Below, in pieces: positions 9,694-16,503 of a stretch of DNA of 27,598 nucleotides (position 1 is the stretch's first letter; every line of letters starts with the position of its first letter). A model generated the notes under the pieces. That model searched no databases. It was given only the letters and a program-made list of their open reading frames with translations, and was not told the DNA's origin. A program made the position numbers and the translations under genes. Origin of the DNA: Chara braunii (lineage: Eukaryota > Streptophyta > Charophyceae > Charales > Characeae); NCBI GenBank assembly GCA_003427395.1, contig BFEA01000038.1:3358568-3386165 (forward strand), given 5' to 3'.

Positions 9694-10023
9694 GGCTTGG
9701 CTTAGCCTGCTTCAGACCGGTGCTTGTCGACCGCGACCTATCGGCTGCAAACATTTTGTCGGTCCGGTAGCTTATGGACTTTCCTGGGACATGCTGCAAA
9801 ATTGGACTTAGGACTTTTGGACTGGATTGGACTTCCTCTGGACTTTTCTTGTCGGGTACAACAGATTCCTACTGACCCACGACGCTTTGGCACTGACACC
9901 TACCGACCTGCGACATTTCGGCCTTGAGACTCAACGGTTTACCCAACTAGGCCAGCCTAGGACTGAGGCACATCGAGACTCTGGGACCGGGATTGGGATA
10001 TTTGCAGCATGAATCCTTTTCCA

Positions 10024-10205
10024 TAGTCGTTGATGCTTAACCACAACCGGGGTTAAGGTGGATTATCACTTACAGTGTAATCAATTAGGGGATTTTGCAA
10101 ACTGTTGAGGGTTCAGCCTTCTGATGAGTCAGTGAAACTCCGACGAAACAGTTTGTCACAACCCCTTTTTGTTGTCTTCTTCTCCCTCCTTGCCTACGGT
10201 TTACC
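10024..10205 (+). repeat. Ribozyme-bearing repeat, best-preserved copy
   Basis: From the LTR edge the plus strand reads GTCGTTGATGCTTAACCACA, the TTACAGTGTAATCAATTAGG body segment, the complete hammerhead region, and the pyrimidine-rich tail ending CGGTTTACCATGC. It is the only copy in which the upstream stem III strand, cleavage site, core boxes and downstream stem III strand are all present on the same strand with an intact core. Its 5' body was cut by the chromovirus insertion. Confidence 0.8.
10097..10156 (+). ncRNA. Type III hammerhead ribozyme candidate
   Basis: The elements occur in the right order. The stem III 5' strand CAAACUGU (10098-10105) is followed by cleavage position U10106 (triplet GUU). 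Stem I GAGG/CCUU (10107-10110 with 10117-10120) closes a 6-base loop. CUGAUGA is at 10121-10127. Stem II GUCAG/CCGAC (10128-10132 with 10140-10144) has one A-C mismatch and a 7-base loop. GAAA is at 10145-10148, and the stem III 3' strand ACAGUUUG (10148-10155) pairs fully. All invariant core bases are kept. Open stem III with closed stems I and II defines type III, the form known from plant retrozymes and viroid-like RNAs. The GUU triplet and the stem II mismatch may make it slow. It has not been tested here. Confidence 0.75.
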
Positions 10206-10377
10206 ATGCATCTCTGTTTGACGATGTCCTCTTCTCCCTCTTTGCCTACAGTTTACCATGCAACTCTGTTTGACGACGATGAGTCGGTGAAACTCCGACG
10301 AAACAGTTTGTCACAATCCCTCATTCGTTGTCCTCTTCTCCCTCTCTGCCTACGATTTACCTAGCAGTTCTGTTTGA

Positions 10378-10378
<1 letters not shown>
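10206..10378 (+). repeat. Partial ribozyme-repeat copies
   Basis: A short fragment (about 10206-10275) holds only the CTTTGCCTACAGTTTACCATG tail and repeats the end of the preceding copy. It is followed by GACGATGAGTCGGTGAAACT at about 10276, which restores stem II and GAAAC and then the whole tail to CTGTTTGACGATATATAT. The second copy has a perfect GUCGG/CCGAC stem II, but its CUGAUGA box is incomplete (ACGATGA) and stem I is absent. Confidence 0.65.

Positions 10379-10428
<50 letters not shown>
10379..10428. repeat. (AT)n microsatellite
   Basis: A pure alternating AT run of about 48 bases at the end of a ribozyme-repeat copy. Similar runs bound many copies of that repeat in this window. 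Confidence 0.95.
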
Positions 10429-10430
<2 letters not shown>

Positions 10431-10556
10431 CATAAAACTATTGACTAAGAGCGCAAGCAAGTGAAGTAGATGACGGAATCATCTTATTTCTTCTTCTACT
10501 TCACATGATTGCACTCTTAGTCAATTTTTATTTTTTTTTGTAACAATATATATATA
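10425..10556. mobile_element. Small hairpin element (MITE-like)
   Basis: The arms at 10440-10470 (ATTGACTAAGAGCGCAAGCA...) and 10495-10525 (...TGCACTCTTAGTCAAT) are inverted repeats with a few mismatches, separated by about 24 bases. Weaker outer pairing (TATATTGT with ACAATATA) extends the foldback to the AT tracts on both sides. It has no coding capacity. It may be a miniature inverted-repeat element inserted in the AT microsatellite, or simply a hairpin satellite unit. Confidence 0.55.
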
Positions 10557-10670
10557 TATATCGTCACAAATCGAACTGCCCAGTAAACCGTAGGCAGAGA
10601 GAGAGAAGAGGACAACAAACGAGGGGCTATGACAAACTGTTTCGTCGGTGTTTCACCGAATATATATACA
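10557..10670 (-). repeat. Ribozyme-repeat, short copy
   Basis: Starts ATATATCGTCACAAATCGAA and ends TTTCGTCGGTGTTTCACCGA, directly followed by an AT tract. Only the stem II half of the ribozyme remains, and its loop is shortened. CUGAUGA and stem I are missing. Confidence 0.7.
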
Positions 10671-10672
10671 TA

Positions 10673-11415
10673 CAGGGTTGCCAGGCGGAACGTACGGAGG
10701 CCCCTCAGCTGACCCCCGAACGTTCGGGCCCCCGTACGGGGCCCGAACGTGAAGGGGTTCGGACCCCGCAAAAAAATATTTTGGCACCTAAATATTATTA
10801 TTTTTTTCTGAATTGTTTTTTGTGAGTTCATTGTGATGTAAGGTATGTCCCTCTTAATTTTGAAGCTATTTTATTCAGCCAACAAAAAATGAAAATCGAC
10901 AAAGATGGTGGTGTCAAAACTTGCTTGCCCACTCGCTATTTTGTTTTTCTCTCTTTTCACTTTTTGTTTTTCCTTCATTTCGGGGCATGAAAAAAATTAT
11001 TATTTTTTAAAAATTTATTTGTATATTCTCAATTATGTAAGATACACACACATAAATTTTCATGGCATTTGTCATAGCCAAAAGAAAATAAAAAATTGCC
11101 AAAGATGGCGGTGTCAAAAACATGCTCGCCCACTCGATAATTTTATTCTCGTTTTATTTTTTCTAATTTTTATTATTATTATTTATTTTTAGTATTTGAC
11201 TTTTATTTCAAATTTGGTAACGATTTTGGATGTAACATTGAGGCAAATGTTGTTTAGTTTATTCTTCTCCATAACATATATGTTTTTCAGATTTTTTGGA
11301 TTTTTTTTTTTTTTCTTTTTTTTTTTGGGTCCACATTCGGTCGAATGGCCGAACGCGTCGAGAGGGGGTGCTGAACGTTCGGGCGTTCGGCCCGTCTCAA
11401 ATGTCGATTACCCTG
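10673..11415 (+). mobile_element. Non-autonomous TIR element, copy A
   Basis: A 743-base element that begins CAGGGTTGCC and ends GATTACCCTG. The ends are GC-rich with self-complementary blocks (CCCGAACGTTCGGG, CCCCGTACGGGG). The interior is very AT-rich and holds two related segments with GGCGGTGTCAAAAACATGCT-type text. It is flanked by AT repeats on both sides. CAGGG-type termini recall hAT elements, whose target duplications are 8 bases, but the AT-rich target hides any duplication. No transposase is encoded, so mobility would need a partner in trans. Confidence 0.72.
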
Positions 11416-11427
11416 TATATATATATA

Positions 11428-12144
11428 CAGGGTAACCGACGTTCGGGACGGGCCGAACGCCCGAACGTATGGGACCCCTTGGGGATGCGTTCGGTTGTTC
11501 GGCGGACCCAAAAATAGAAAAAAGAAAAAAAAAATCTGAAAAAAAGATATGTTATGAAGAAAAATAAATAAAACAAGATTTGCCTGAGCATTACATCCAA
11601 ATTCCTTACCAAATTTGAAATAAAAATAAAATACAAAAAACAAATAATAATAATAAAAATAACAAAAAATAATAATAATAAATTTAGTGAGTGCGCGAGC
11701 ACGTTTTCGACACCGCCATCTTTGGCGGTTTTTTTTTTGGCAAAGCTAAATGCCCTGAAAATTTACAGATGTGTACTTCACACAATGCAAAACCCACTAC
11801 AAAAGTTTCAAAAAATAATAAAATTGTTTAGACCCCGAACTAAAGTGAAAACAAAAAGTAAACAGTGAAAACAAAGTGGGCGAGCACGTTTTGACACCGC
11901 CATCGTTAGCGATTTTTAATTCTTATTTGGCTGAGCCAAATGACTTGAAAATTTATAGGCATGTACCTCACGTCATAGAGAACTCACAAAAAACAAATTC
12001 AGAAAAAAAAAATATTTTTAGGCCCCAAAATAATTTTTAGCGGGGGCCGAACGCCGTAGGGTTCGGACCCCGTACGGGGCCCCGAACGCCCGTACGTATG
12101 GAGGTCTGCTCGGGGACCTCCGTACGTACGGGCTGGTGACCCTA
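11428..12144 (-). mobile_element. Non-autonomous TIR element, copy B (inverted)
   Basis: Copy B is the reverse complement of copy A in structure. It starts CAGGGTAACCGACG and ends GGCTGGTGACCCT, one base short of the consensus ACCCTG. Only a 12-base TA run separates it from copy A, giving a near-palindrome of about 1.47 kb. The first ten bases of its two inverted ends differ at one position apart from the terminal base. The internal duplicated segments (GCACGTTTTCGACACCGCCA and GCACGTTTTGACACCGCCAT) are both kept. No ORF is meaningful. Confidence 0.72.
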
Positions 12145-12159
12145 TATACATATATATAT

Positions 12160-12388
12160 CGTCACAAACAGAACTGCCCGGTAAACCGTAGGCAGAGAGA
12201 AAGAAGAGGACAACAAACGAGGGGCTGTGACAAACTGTTTCGTCGGAGTTTCACCGACTCATCAAGAGGCTGATATATATATATATCGTCACAAACAGAA
12301 CTGCCCGGTAAACCGTAGGCAGAGAGAGAGAAGAGGACAACAAACGAGGGGCTGTGACAAACTGTTTCGTCGGAGTTTCACCGACTCA
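12160..12388 (-). repeat. Two tandem ribozyme-repeat short copies
   Basis: Two nearly identical units, each ATATATCGTCACAAACAGAA to TTTCACCGACTCA, separated by an AT tract. In the first the ribozyme strand reads TTGATGA instead of CUGATGA, and stem I is cut. The second runs into the gap. They are among the least diverged copies from each other in the window, which suggests recent local duplication. Confidence 0.75.
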
Positions 12389-12743
12389 NNNNNNNNNNNN
12401 NNNNNNNNNNNNNNNNNNNNNNNNNNNNNNNNNNNNNNNNNNNNNNNNNNNNNNNNNNNNNNNNNNNNNNNNNNNNNNNNNNNNNNNNNNNNNNNNNNNN
12501 NNNNNNNNNNNNNNNNNNNNNNNNNNNNNNNNNNNNNNNNNNNNNNNNNNNNNNNNNNNNNNNNNNNNNNNNNNNNNNNNNNNNNNNNNNNNNNNNNNNN
12601 NNNNNNNNNNNNNNNNNNNNNNNNNNNNNNNNNNNNNNNNNNNNNNNNNNNNNNNNNNNNNNNNNNNNNNNNNNNNNNNNNNNNNNNNNNNNNNNNNNNN
12701 NNNNNNNNNNNNNNNNNNNNNNNNNNNNNNNNNNNNNNNNNNN
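12389..12743. other. Assembly gap (355 N)
   Basis: A run of undetermined bases between a ribozyme repeat and TIR element copy C. Its left edge lies in a ribozyme repeat and its right edge inside the TIR element, so the gap hides the left end of copy C. Reading frames drawn through it are meaningless. Confidence 0.99.
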
Positions 12744-13373
12744 ATCAAAAAAATCTGAAAAAAAGATATGTTATGGAGAAAAATAAATTAAACAAGATTT
12801 GCCTGAGCATTACATCCGAATTCCTTACCAAATTTGAAATAAAACTAAAATACGGAAAACAAATACAAATAATAAAAATAAATAAAAATAAAAAGAGAAT
12901 TAAATTTAGTGAGTGCGCGAGCATGTTTTCGACACTTCCATCTTTGGCGATTTTTCATTTCTTTTTGGCATAGCTAAATGCCCTGAAAATTTACAGATGT
13001 GTACTTCACATAATACAAAACCCACTAAAAAAGTTTCAAAAAATAATAAAATTGTTTAGACCCCGAACTAAAGTGAAAACAAAGAGTAAAAAGTGAAAAA
13101 ATACGTCGGGGAGCACGTTTTGACACCGCCATCTTTGGCGATTTTCAATTCTTATTTGGCTTAGCGAAATGACTTGAAACTTTACAGGCATGTACCTCAC
13201 TTCATAGAGAACTCACAAAAAAAAATTCAGAAAAACATAATTATTTTTAGGCCCCCAAATAATTTTTGGTGGGGGCCGAATGCCGTCGGGTTCGGACCCC
13301 GTACGGGACCCCGAACGCCCGTACGTACGGAGGTCTGGCCGGGGACCTCCGTACGTACGGGCTGGTGACCCTG
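12744..13373 (-). mobile_element. Non-autonomous TIR element, copy C (left end in gap)
   Basis: The sequence from the gap to GGCTGGTGACCCTG matches copy B in the same orientation, including the two GAGCAYGTTTT duplicated blocks and the GC-rich terminal palindrome CCGTACGTACGG. The left terminus is lost in the gap. It is followed by TATATATATATA, the same type of target as copies A and B. Confidence 0.7.
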
Positions 13374-13379
13374 TATATA

Positions 13380-13485
13380 TATATATCGTCACAAACAGAA
13401 CTGCCCGGTAAAACCGTAGGCAGAGAGAGAGAAGAGGACAACAAAGGAGGGGTTGTGACAAACTGTTTCGTCGGAGTTTCACCGA

Positions 13486-13490
<5 letters not shown>
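13380..13490 (-). repeat. Ribozyme-repeat, short copy
   Basis: From ATATCGTCACAAACAGAACT to GTCGGAGTTTCACCGACTG, then an AT microsatellite of about 45 bases (13488-13533). Stem II and GAAA are intact on the minus strand, but the copy ends at the CUGAUGA box. This is the same type of truncation as at 616, 10660 and 12388. Confidence 0.75.
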
Positions 13491-13532
<42 letters not shown>

Positions 13533-13536
<4 letters not shown>

Positions 13537-13600
13537 CAAACAGAACTGCCAGGTAAACCGCAGGTAGAAGGGAGAAGAGAACAACAAACGAGGAGAAGCG
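13533..13600 (-). repeat. Half ribozyme-repeat, left of the plastid insert
   Basis: Holds the GTCAAACAGAACTGCC end and the purine-rich middle up to GAGAACAACAAACGAG, where the typical copy continues GGGCTGTGACAAACTG. Here it breaks. The missing remainder appears at about 14608, on the far side of the AT-rich plastid-like block. Confidence 0.65.
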
Positions 13601-13935
13601 ATTAACAAAACCCTAATATTAGTTACGATACTTTATACTTTTATTATAAGAGTTTGTTTCATGAAAAATTATTAACCCCTTTAATCCGTCGTTATTTTGC
13701 TCATTGTTTTCTTTTATTATGTCTCTTCTAATTTCTCTATTTATACCGTTTTTACGAATTCAAATAATCAATTACCATTGTTTAAAGTTTTTGGAACTTG
13801 GTCGAATCATTAAGGTAATCTCTTATTATTGTGTTGGATCCTGAGTCTTTATGGTTTTGTCTTTTGTTTTCAAACTCACAACGAAGTTGCCTTGATTGGT
13901 GCCCCTCTTATGATTCACAAATAGAGTGCTTTATA

Positions 13936-14046
13936 GGATTTATTAATTTACAAGTACTTCCTCCACTTGTTAATGGAATTAAATTAGCAGATATTATGAC
14001 AATTTTAGGTAGTATCGATATAATCATGGGCGAGGCAGATAGATAG
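13936..14046 (+). pseudogene. ndhH: ndhH 3' fragment, copy 1
   Basis: Codons encode [20 protein letters not shown] and then [16 protein letters not shown] before a TAG stop. This matches the conserved C-terminus of plastid NdhH (GFINLQILPQLV..., ending GEVDR), the 49-kDa-type subunit of the thylakoid NADH dehydrogenase-like complex. Only the last 36 or so of roughly 390 residues are present. Upstream the frame is open to 13831, but the residues do not resemble NdhH. Val-to-Ala near the end is one of several changes. The call rests on my recall of the family sequence. Confidence 0.75.
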
Positions 14047-14190
14047 TATGATATCATCGTACAATATTTTGTTTTCAGTAATGGAATTTTTATTTTATTT
14101 GAATTTCAATCTTACTTGTTATTTGATTTTATTTAAGTAATATTTAATATTACTTAATTTAATATTGATGACTAAATGGATTGCTTTATA

Positions 14191-14301
14191 GGATTTATTA
14201 ATTGACAAGTACTTCCTCCACTTATTAATGAAATTAAATTAGCAGATATTATGACAATTTTAGGTAGTATCGATATAATCATGGGAGAGGCAGATAGATA
14301 G
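14191..14301 (+). pseudogene. ndhH: ndhH 3' fragment, copy 2
   Basis: A tandem copy of the 13936-14046 fragment, 255 bases downstream. It has an in-frame TGA (AATTGACAAG in place of AATTTACAAG) and a few other substitutions, then the same IMGEADR end and TAG stop. The duplication includes about 130 bases of downstream spacer. The stop shows it is not under protein-level selection. Confidence 0.7.
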
Positions 14302-14616
14302 TATGATATCATCGTACAATATTTTGTTTAAGTAATTGAATTTTTATTTTATTTGAATTTCAATCTTATTTGTTATTTGATTTTATTTAAGTAATATTTA
14401 ATATGATTTAATTTAATATTGATGAATAAACATTAAATATTGAAATCGTATTGCAATAAGGAATTCAATTAAATTGATTTATTCATGAAGAAAAAAATTG
14501 CAAAAAGGTTACAGAACCACCATAGTAAATTCAATAAAGTATGTGGGGGTGTTAACCAGGGCTGAAAAGTGGGGGTCCCTGTTAACCGCTTGTGAGGAGA
14601 AGGAGAAGGGGCCGTG

Positions 14617-14677
14617 ACAAACTGTTTTATCAGAGTTTCACCGACTCATCAGCAGGTTGAACCCTCGACAGTCTGCA
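14617..14677 (-). ncRNA. Hammerhead ribozyme motif with G12 mutation
   Basis: The minus strand has a canonical GUC cleavage triplet (complement of 14667-14669), CUGAUGA (14646-14652), a stem II of five pairs including wobbles, and stem III CAGACUGU against ACAGUUUG. GAAA is read as AAAA because position 14628 is T on plus, which changes the invariant G12. That residue acts as general base in hammerheads, so this copy should be inactive. It shows what the ancestral cleavage site looked like. Confidence 0.6.
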
Positions 14678-14692
14678 AAATCCCCTAACTGA

Positions 14693-14711
14693 AGATGTGT
14701 ATAAGAGACAG
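14693..14711 (+). other. Tn5 mosaic-end adapter (library artefact)
   Basis: The 19 bases AGATGTGTATAAGAGACAG are exactly the transposase mosaic end used in Tn5-based (Nextera) libraries. It sits between two identical 32-base copies of the flanking repeat (14661-14692 and 14712-14743). The natural sequence probably has one copy and no adapter. I regard this as residual adapter built into the assembly. Confidence 0.95.
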
Positions 14712-15091
14712 ACCCTCGACAGTCTGCAAAATCCCCTAACTGATTACATTGTAAGTGATAATCCACCTTAACCAAAATCAAAGTAGACTATCACTCACCC
14801 ACACTAAATGGAAAACTCTACAGACTGTCAGTTCACACCCCATCAAAAGCCAACAAAACACCCACGAAACAAAGAAAGGCCCGTCACAGCCAACAAAGAC
14901 ACTCCTGGCATGTTGCTGGCACTAGAGGCACAACATGGGCGCGTAGTGACAACCCCAACCACTGCCGCTCGACCAGACTGGAGAAAATCATAGCAGGGTG
15001 CTAGCGAAGTCATGGTATATATCATCAAACAGAGCTGCCCGGTAAACCGTAGGCAGAGAGGGAGAAGAGGACTATAGACAAGGGGTCATGA

Positions 15092-15150
15092 CAACCTGTT
15101 TCGTCGGAGCTTCGTTGACTCATCAGGAGACTGAGCCCTTAACAATCTGC
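15092..15150 (-). ncRNA. Hammerhead ribozyme motif, partly degenerate
   Basis: CUGAUGA (15120-15126) and GAAA (15098-15101) are intact. Stem II keeps three outer pairs (GUC/GAC) but has two A-C mismatches inside. Stem III pairs with one mismatch, and the triplet is GUU. Stem I is weak (AAGG against UCUC). The core is therefore complete but the helices are damaged. Confidence 0.5.
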
Positions 15151-15813
15151 ATAATCTCCTAACTGATTACACCGTAAGTGATAATCCACCTTAGCTCCGG
15201 TTGTGGTTAAGCATCAACGACTTCCCGACAACTAATACCTTGAGGTGGGCACCAACCACTGCCTTCAAGGTCCCTGTGACAAAAATTAAAGCAGACTATC
15301 ACTCACCCACACCAGATGGAAAACTCTACAGACTATCAGTTCACACCCCATCACAAGCCAGCAAAAGGAAAACTCTACTGATTGTCGGTTCACACTCCAT
15401 CACAAGCCAGCAAAACACCCACAAAACAAGGAAAGGTCTGTCACAGACAAAAAATACACTCCAGACGCGGCGCTGGCAGTAGAGGCACAACATGGCTGTG
15501 TAGTGACGACCCCGACCACTGTCGCTCGACCTGACGGGAGAAAACCGTAGCAGGGTGCTAGCAAAGTCATGGTATATATCATCAAACATAGCTGCCCGGT
15601 GAATTGTAGGCAGAGAGGGAGAAGAGGACAACAAACGAGGGGTTGTGACAAACTGTTTCGGCGGAGTTTCACCGACTCATGAAGAGGCTGAACCCTCTAT
15701 ATATATCATCAAACAAAGTTGACCGGTGAACCGTAGGCAGAGAGGGAGAAGAGGACAACAAACTAGAGGCTGTCACAAACTGTTTCGTCGGGATTTCACC
15801 AATGCAGACATGA

Positions 15814-16251
15814 CAACAAACATTCGAGAACTGGAATGCCTCATCCGAAAATCGCAGCATACCCGCCAACGTTACACCTGTTACACTCGGCGGCTGTAGC
15901 CGCCATCGTCTCTATCACAATCACTACAATGACATGGTTTCTGCATCCATGTGTGCAGAGGACTGTCCCACCGTTCCTGACTGCAGGCACCCTCCGTATC
16001 CGGACACTATATGTCCATTTTGTGGCCATGGGCGCTATACTAAATGCATGCTCTTTTGTGGCGACCGTTCTTCTTCCATTTTGGCCTGCAATCGACATGC
16101 CATTTGTCGGGGGTGTATGGTGGGCATGCTCAATGCCACCCGTCGTGGCAATTGTTGCACTGAGAATGCTCAGCTAGGTCTTCCATGTGTTCACCCACCT
16201 CATCCTTACAATGTATGTCCTCTCTGTCGTCAAGGACAGACTCTTTCTTGA
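15814..16251 (+). CDS. Small RING-type zinc-finger ORF, hypothetical
   Basis: The first ATG at 15934 gives 105 residues, although the frame is open back to 15814. Cys/His spacing is C27-x2-C30-x21-C52-x2-H55-x2-C58-x2-C61-x33-C95-x2-C98, which satisfies the RING-HC pattern. Known RING proteins are mostly E3 ubiquitin ligases, so a ubiquitin role is possible, but no partner domain is seen. Two half-repeats are visible, CRHPPYPDTICPFC and CVHPPHPYNVCPLC. A different frame just upstream, MTTNIRELECLIRKSQHTRQ from about 15810, also looks protein-like and ends at 15898, so a frameshift or splice may join it. It starts next to the ribozyme array. It could be a TE-borne gene or a fragment. Confidence 0.5.
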   Translation, partial: QQTFENWNASSENRSIPANVTPVTLGGCSRHRLYHNHYNDMVSASMCAEDCPTVPDCRHPPYPDTICPFCGHGRYTKCMLFCGDRSSSILACNRHAICRGCMVGMLNATRRGNCCTENAQLGLPCVHPPHPYNVCPLCRQGQTLS

Positions 16252-16503
16252 GCCTTTTCTTATCCTCTTTTGCCTTCATCTTCACTCCGCACTCCATACT
16301 TTCCCTTTATCGTTCCTTGTTTGTCTACTCTCCATCTCTCTTCCCTGTGTTTATCCCCTACCCCTTCACTCTGCCTCTTTCTCACAGCATACAAGTGGGC
16401 TGTTATGGCACACGGGGATGGGGGCAGCTCGCGCTCAACTTCATCAACGTGGCGAGCCTTGTACGTGAGAGGCACGGTGAAAGGGGAGTCAAAAGACGAA
16501 TGA
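16252..16503. other. Pyrimidine-rich non-coding stretch
   Basis: A CT-rich stretch between the RING ORF and the second chromovirus. Several overlapping frames are open because of composition, but none has recognisable motifs. It may be 3' untranslated sequence of the RING ORF. Confidence 0.4.

Larger units (their letters stand above)
1352..10023 (-). mobile_element. Degenerate Ty3/gypsy chromovirus, minus strand
   Basis: A full-length LTR retrotransposon of about 8.7 kb, read right to left. The 5' LTR is 9126-10023 and the 3' LTR is 1352-2213. A tRNA-iMet-like primer site lies at 9113-9124 and a short purine tract at 2214-2221. The coding order gag, protease, RT, RNase H, integrase, chromodomain is that of Ty3/gypsy chromoviruses. 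Every domain is interrupted by in-frame stops or frameshifts, and the two LTRs differ at many positions, so the insertion is old and not autonomous. No matching target-site duplication is visible (ATCATA on the left, TAGTC on the right). The left flank was rearranged into the 1013-1510 palindrome. Confidence 0.92.
9126..10023 (-). repeat. 5' LTR of the minus-strand chromovirus
   Basis: A direct repeat of 1352-2213, starting TGAAATGAGCCATG and ending ATCCTTTTCCA. It holds a long pure CT microsatellite at about 9341-9411 that is absent at that length from the 3' LTR. Beyond 10023 the sequence enters the body of a ribozyme-bearing repeat (GTCGTTGATGCTTAACCACA), so the element inserted into one of those repeats. 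Confidence 0.88.
13601..14500 (+). other. Plastid-derived DNA in the nucleus (NUPT)
   Basis: An AT-rich block quite unlike its neighbours in base composition. It contains the 3' end of plastid ndhH twice, each copy followed by the same AT-rich spacer, with a period of 255 bases (13930 against 14185). The 330 bases before the first copy are equally AT-rich but not recognised. The two flanks are halves of one ribozyme repeat, so the block behaves as an insertion. Boundaries are approximate. Confidence 0.65.
14590..15805 (-). repeat. Tandem array of the long ribozyme-bearing unit
   Basis: Ribozyme blocks with the core box at 14646, 15120 and 15677 (plus coordinates of the TCATCAG equivalent) and a further partial block at 15705-15800 are separated by unit bodies. 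Measured between core boxes the periods are 474 bases (423 after removing the 51-base artefact at 14693-14743) and 557 bases. The longer unit has an internal tandem duplication at about 15318-15418 (GGAAAACTCTAC...CAAGCCAGCAAAA twice). The body contains no ORF of note. Monomers flanked by hammerheads are the arrangement of retrozymes and ribozyme satellites. Confidence 0.75.

Noticed and set aside
12227-12973. Long reading frames across the N gap
   Set aside because: They are open only because undetermined bases contain no stop codon.
14661-14743. Small insertion with a 32-base target-site duplication
   Set aside because: The inserted 19 bases are exactly the Tn5 mosaic-end library adapter, so a natural transposition event is not supported.
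15934-16177. Hydrophobic ORF overlapping the RING frame (15836-16177)
   Set aside because: It is an out-of-frame shadow. The Cys/His spacing in the other frame is far more specific.
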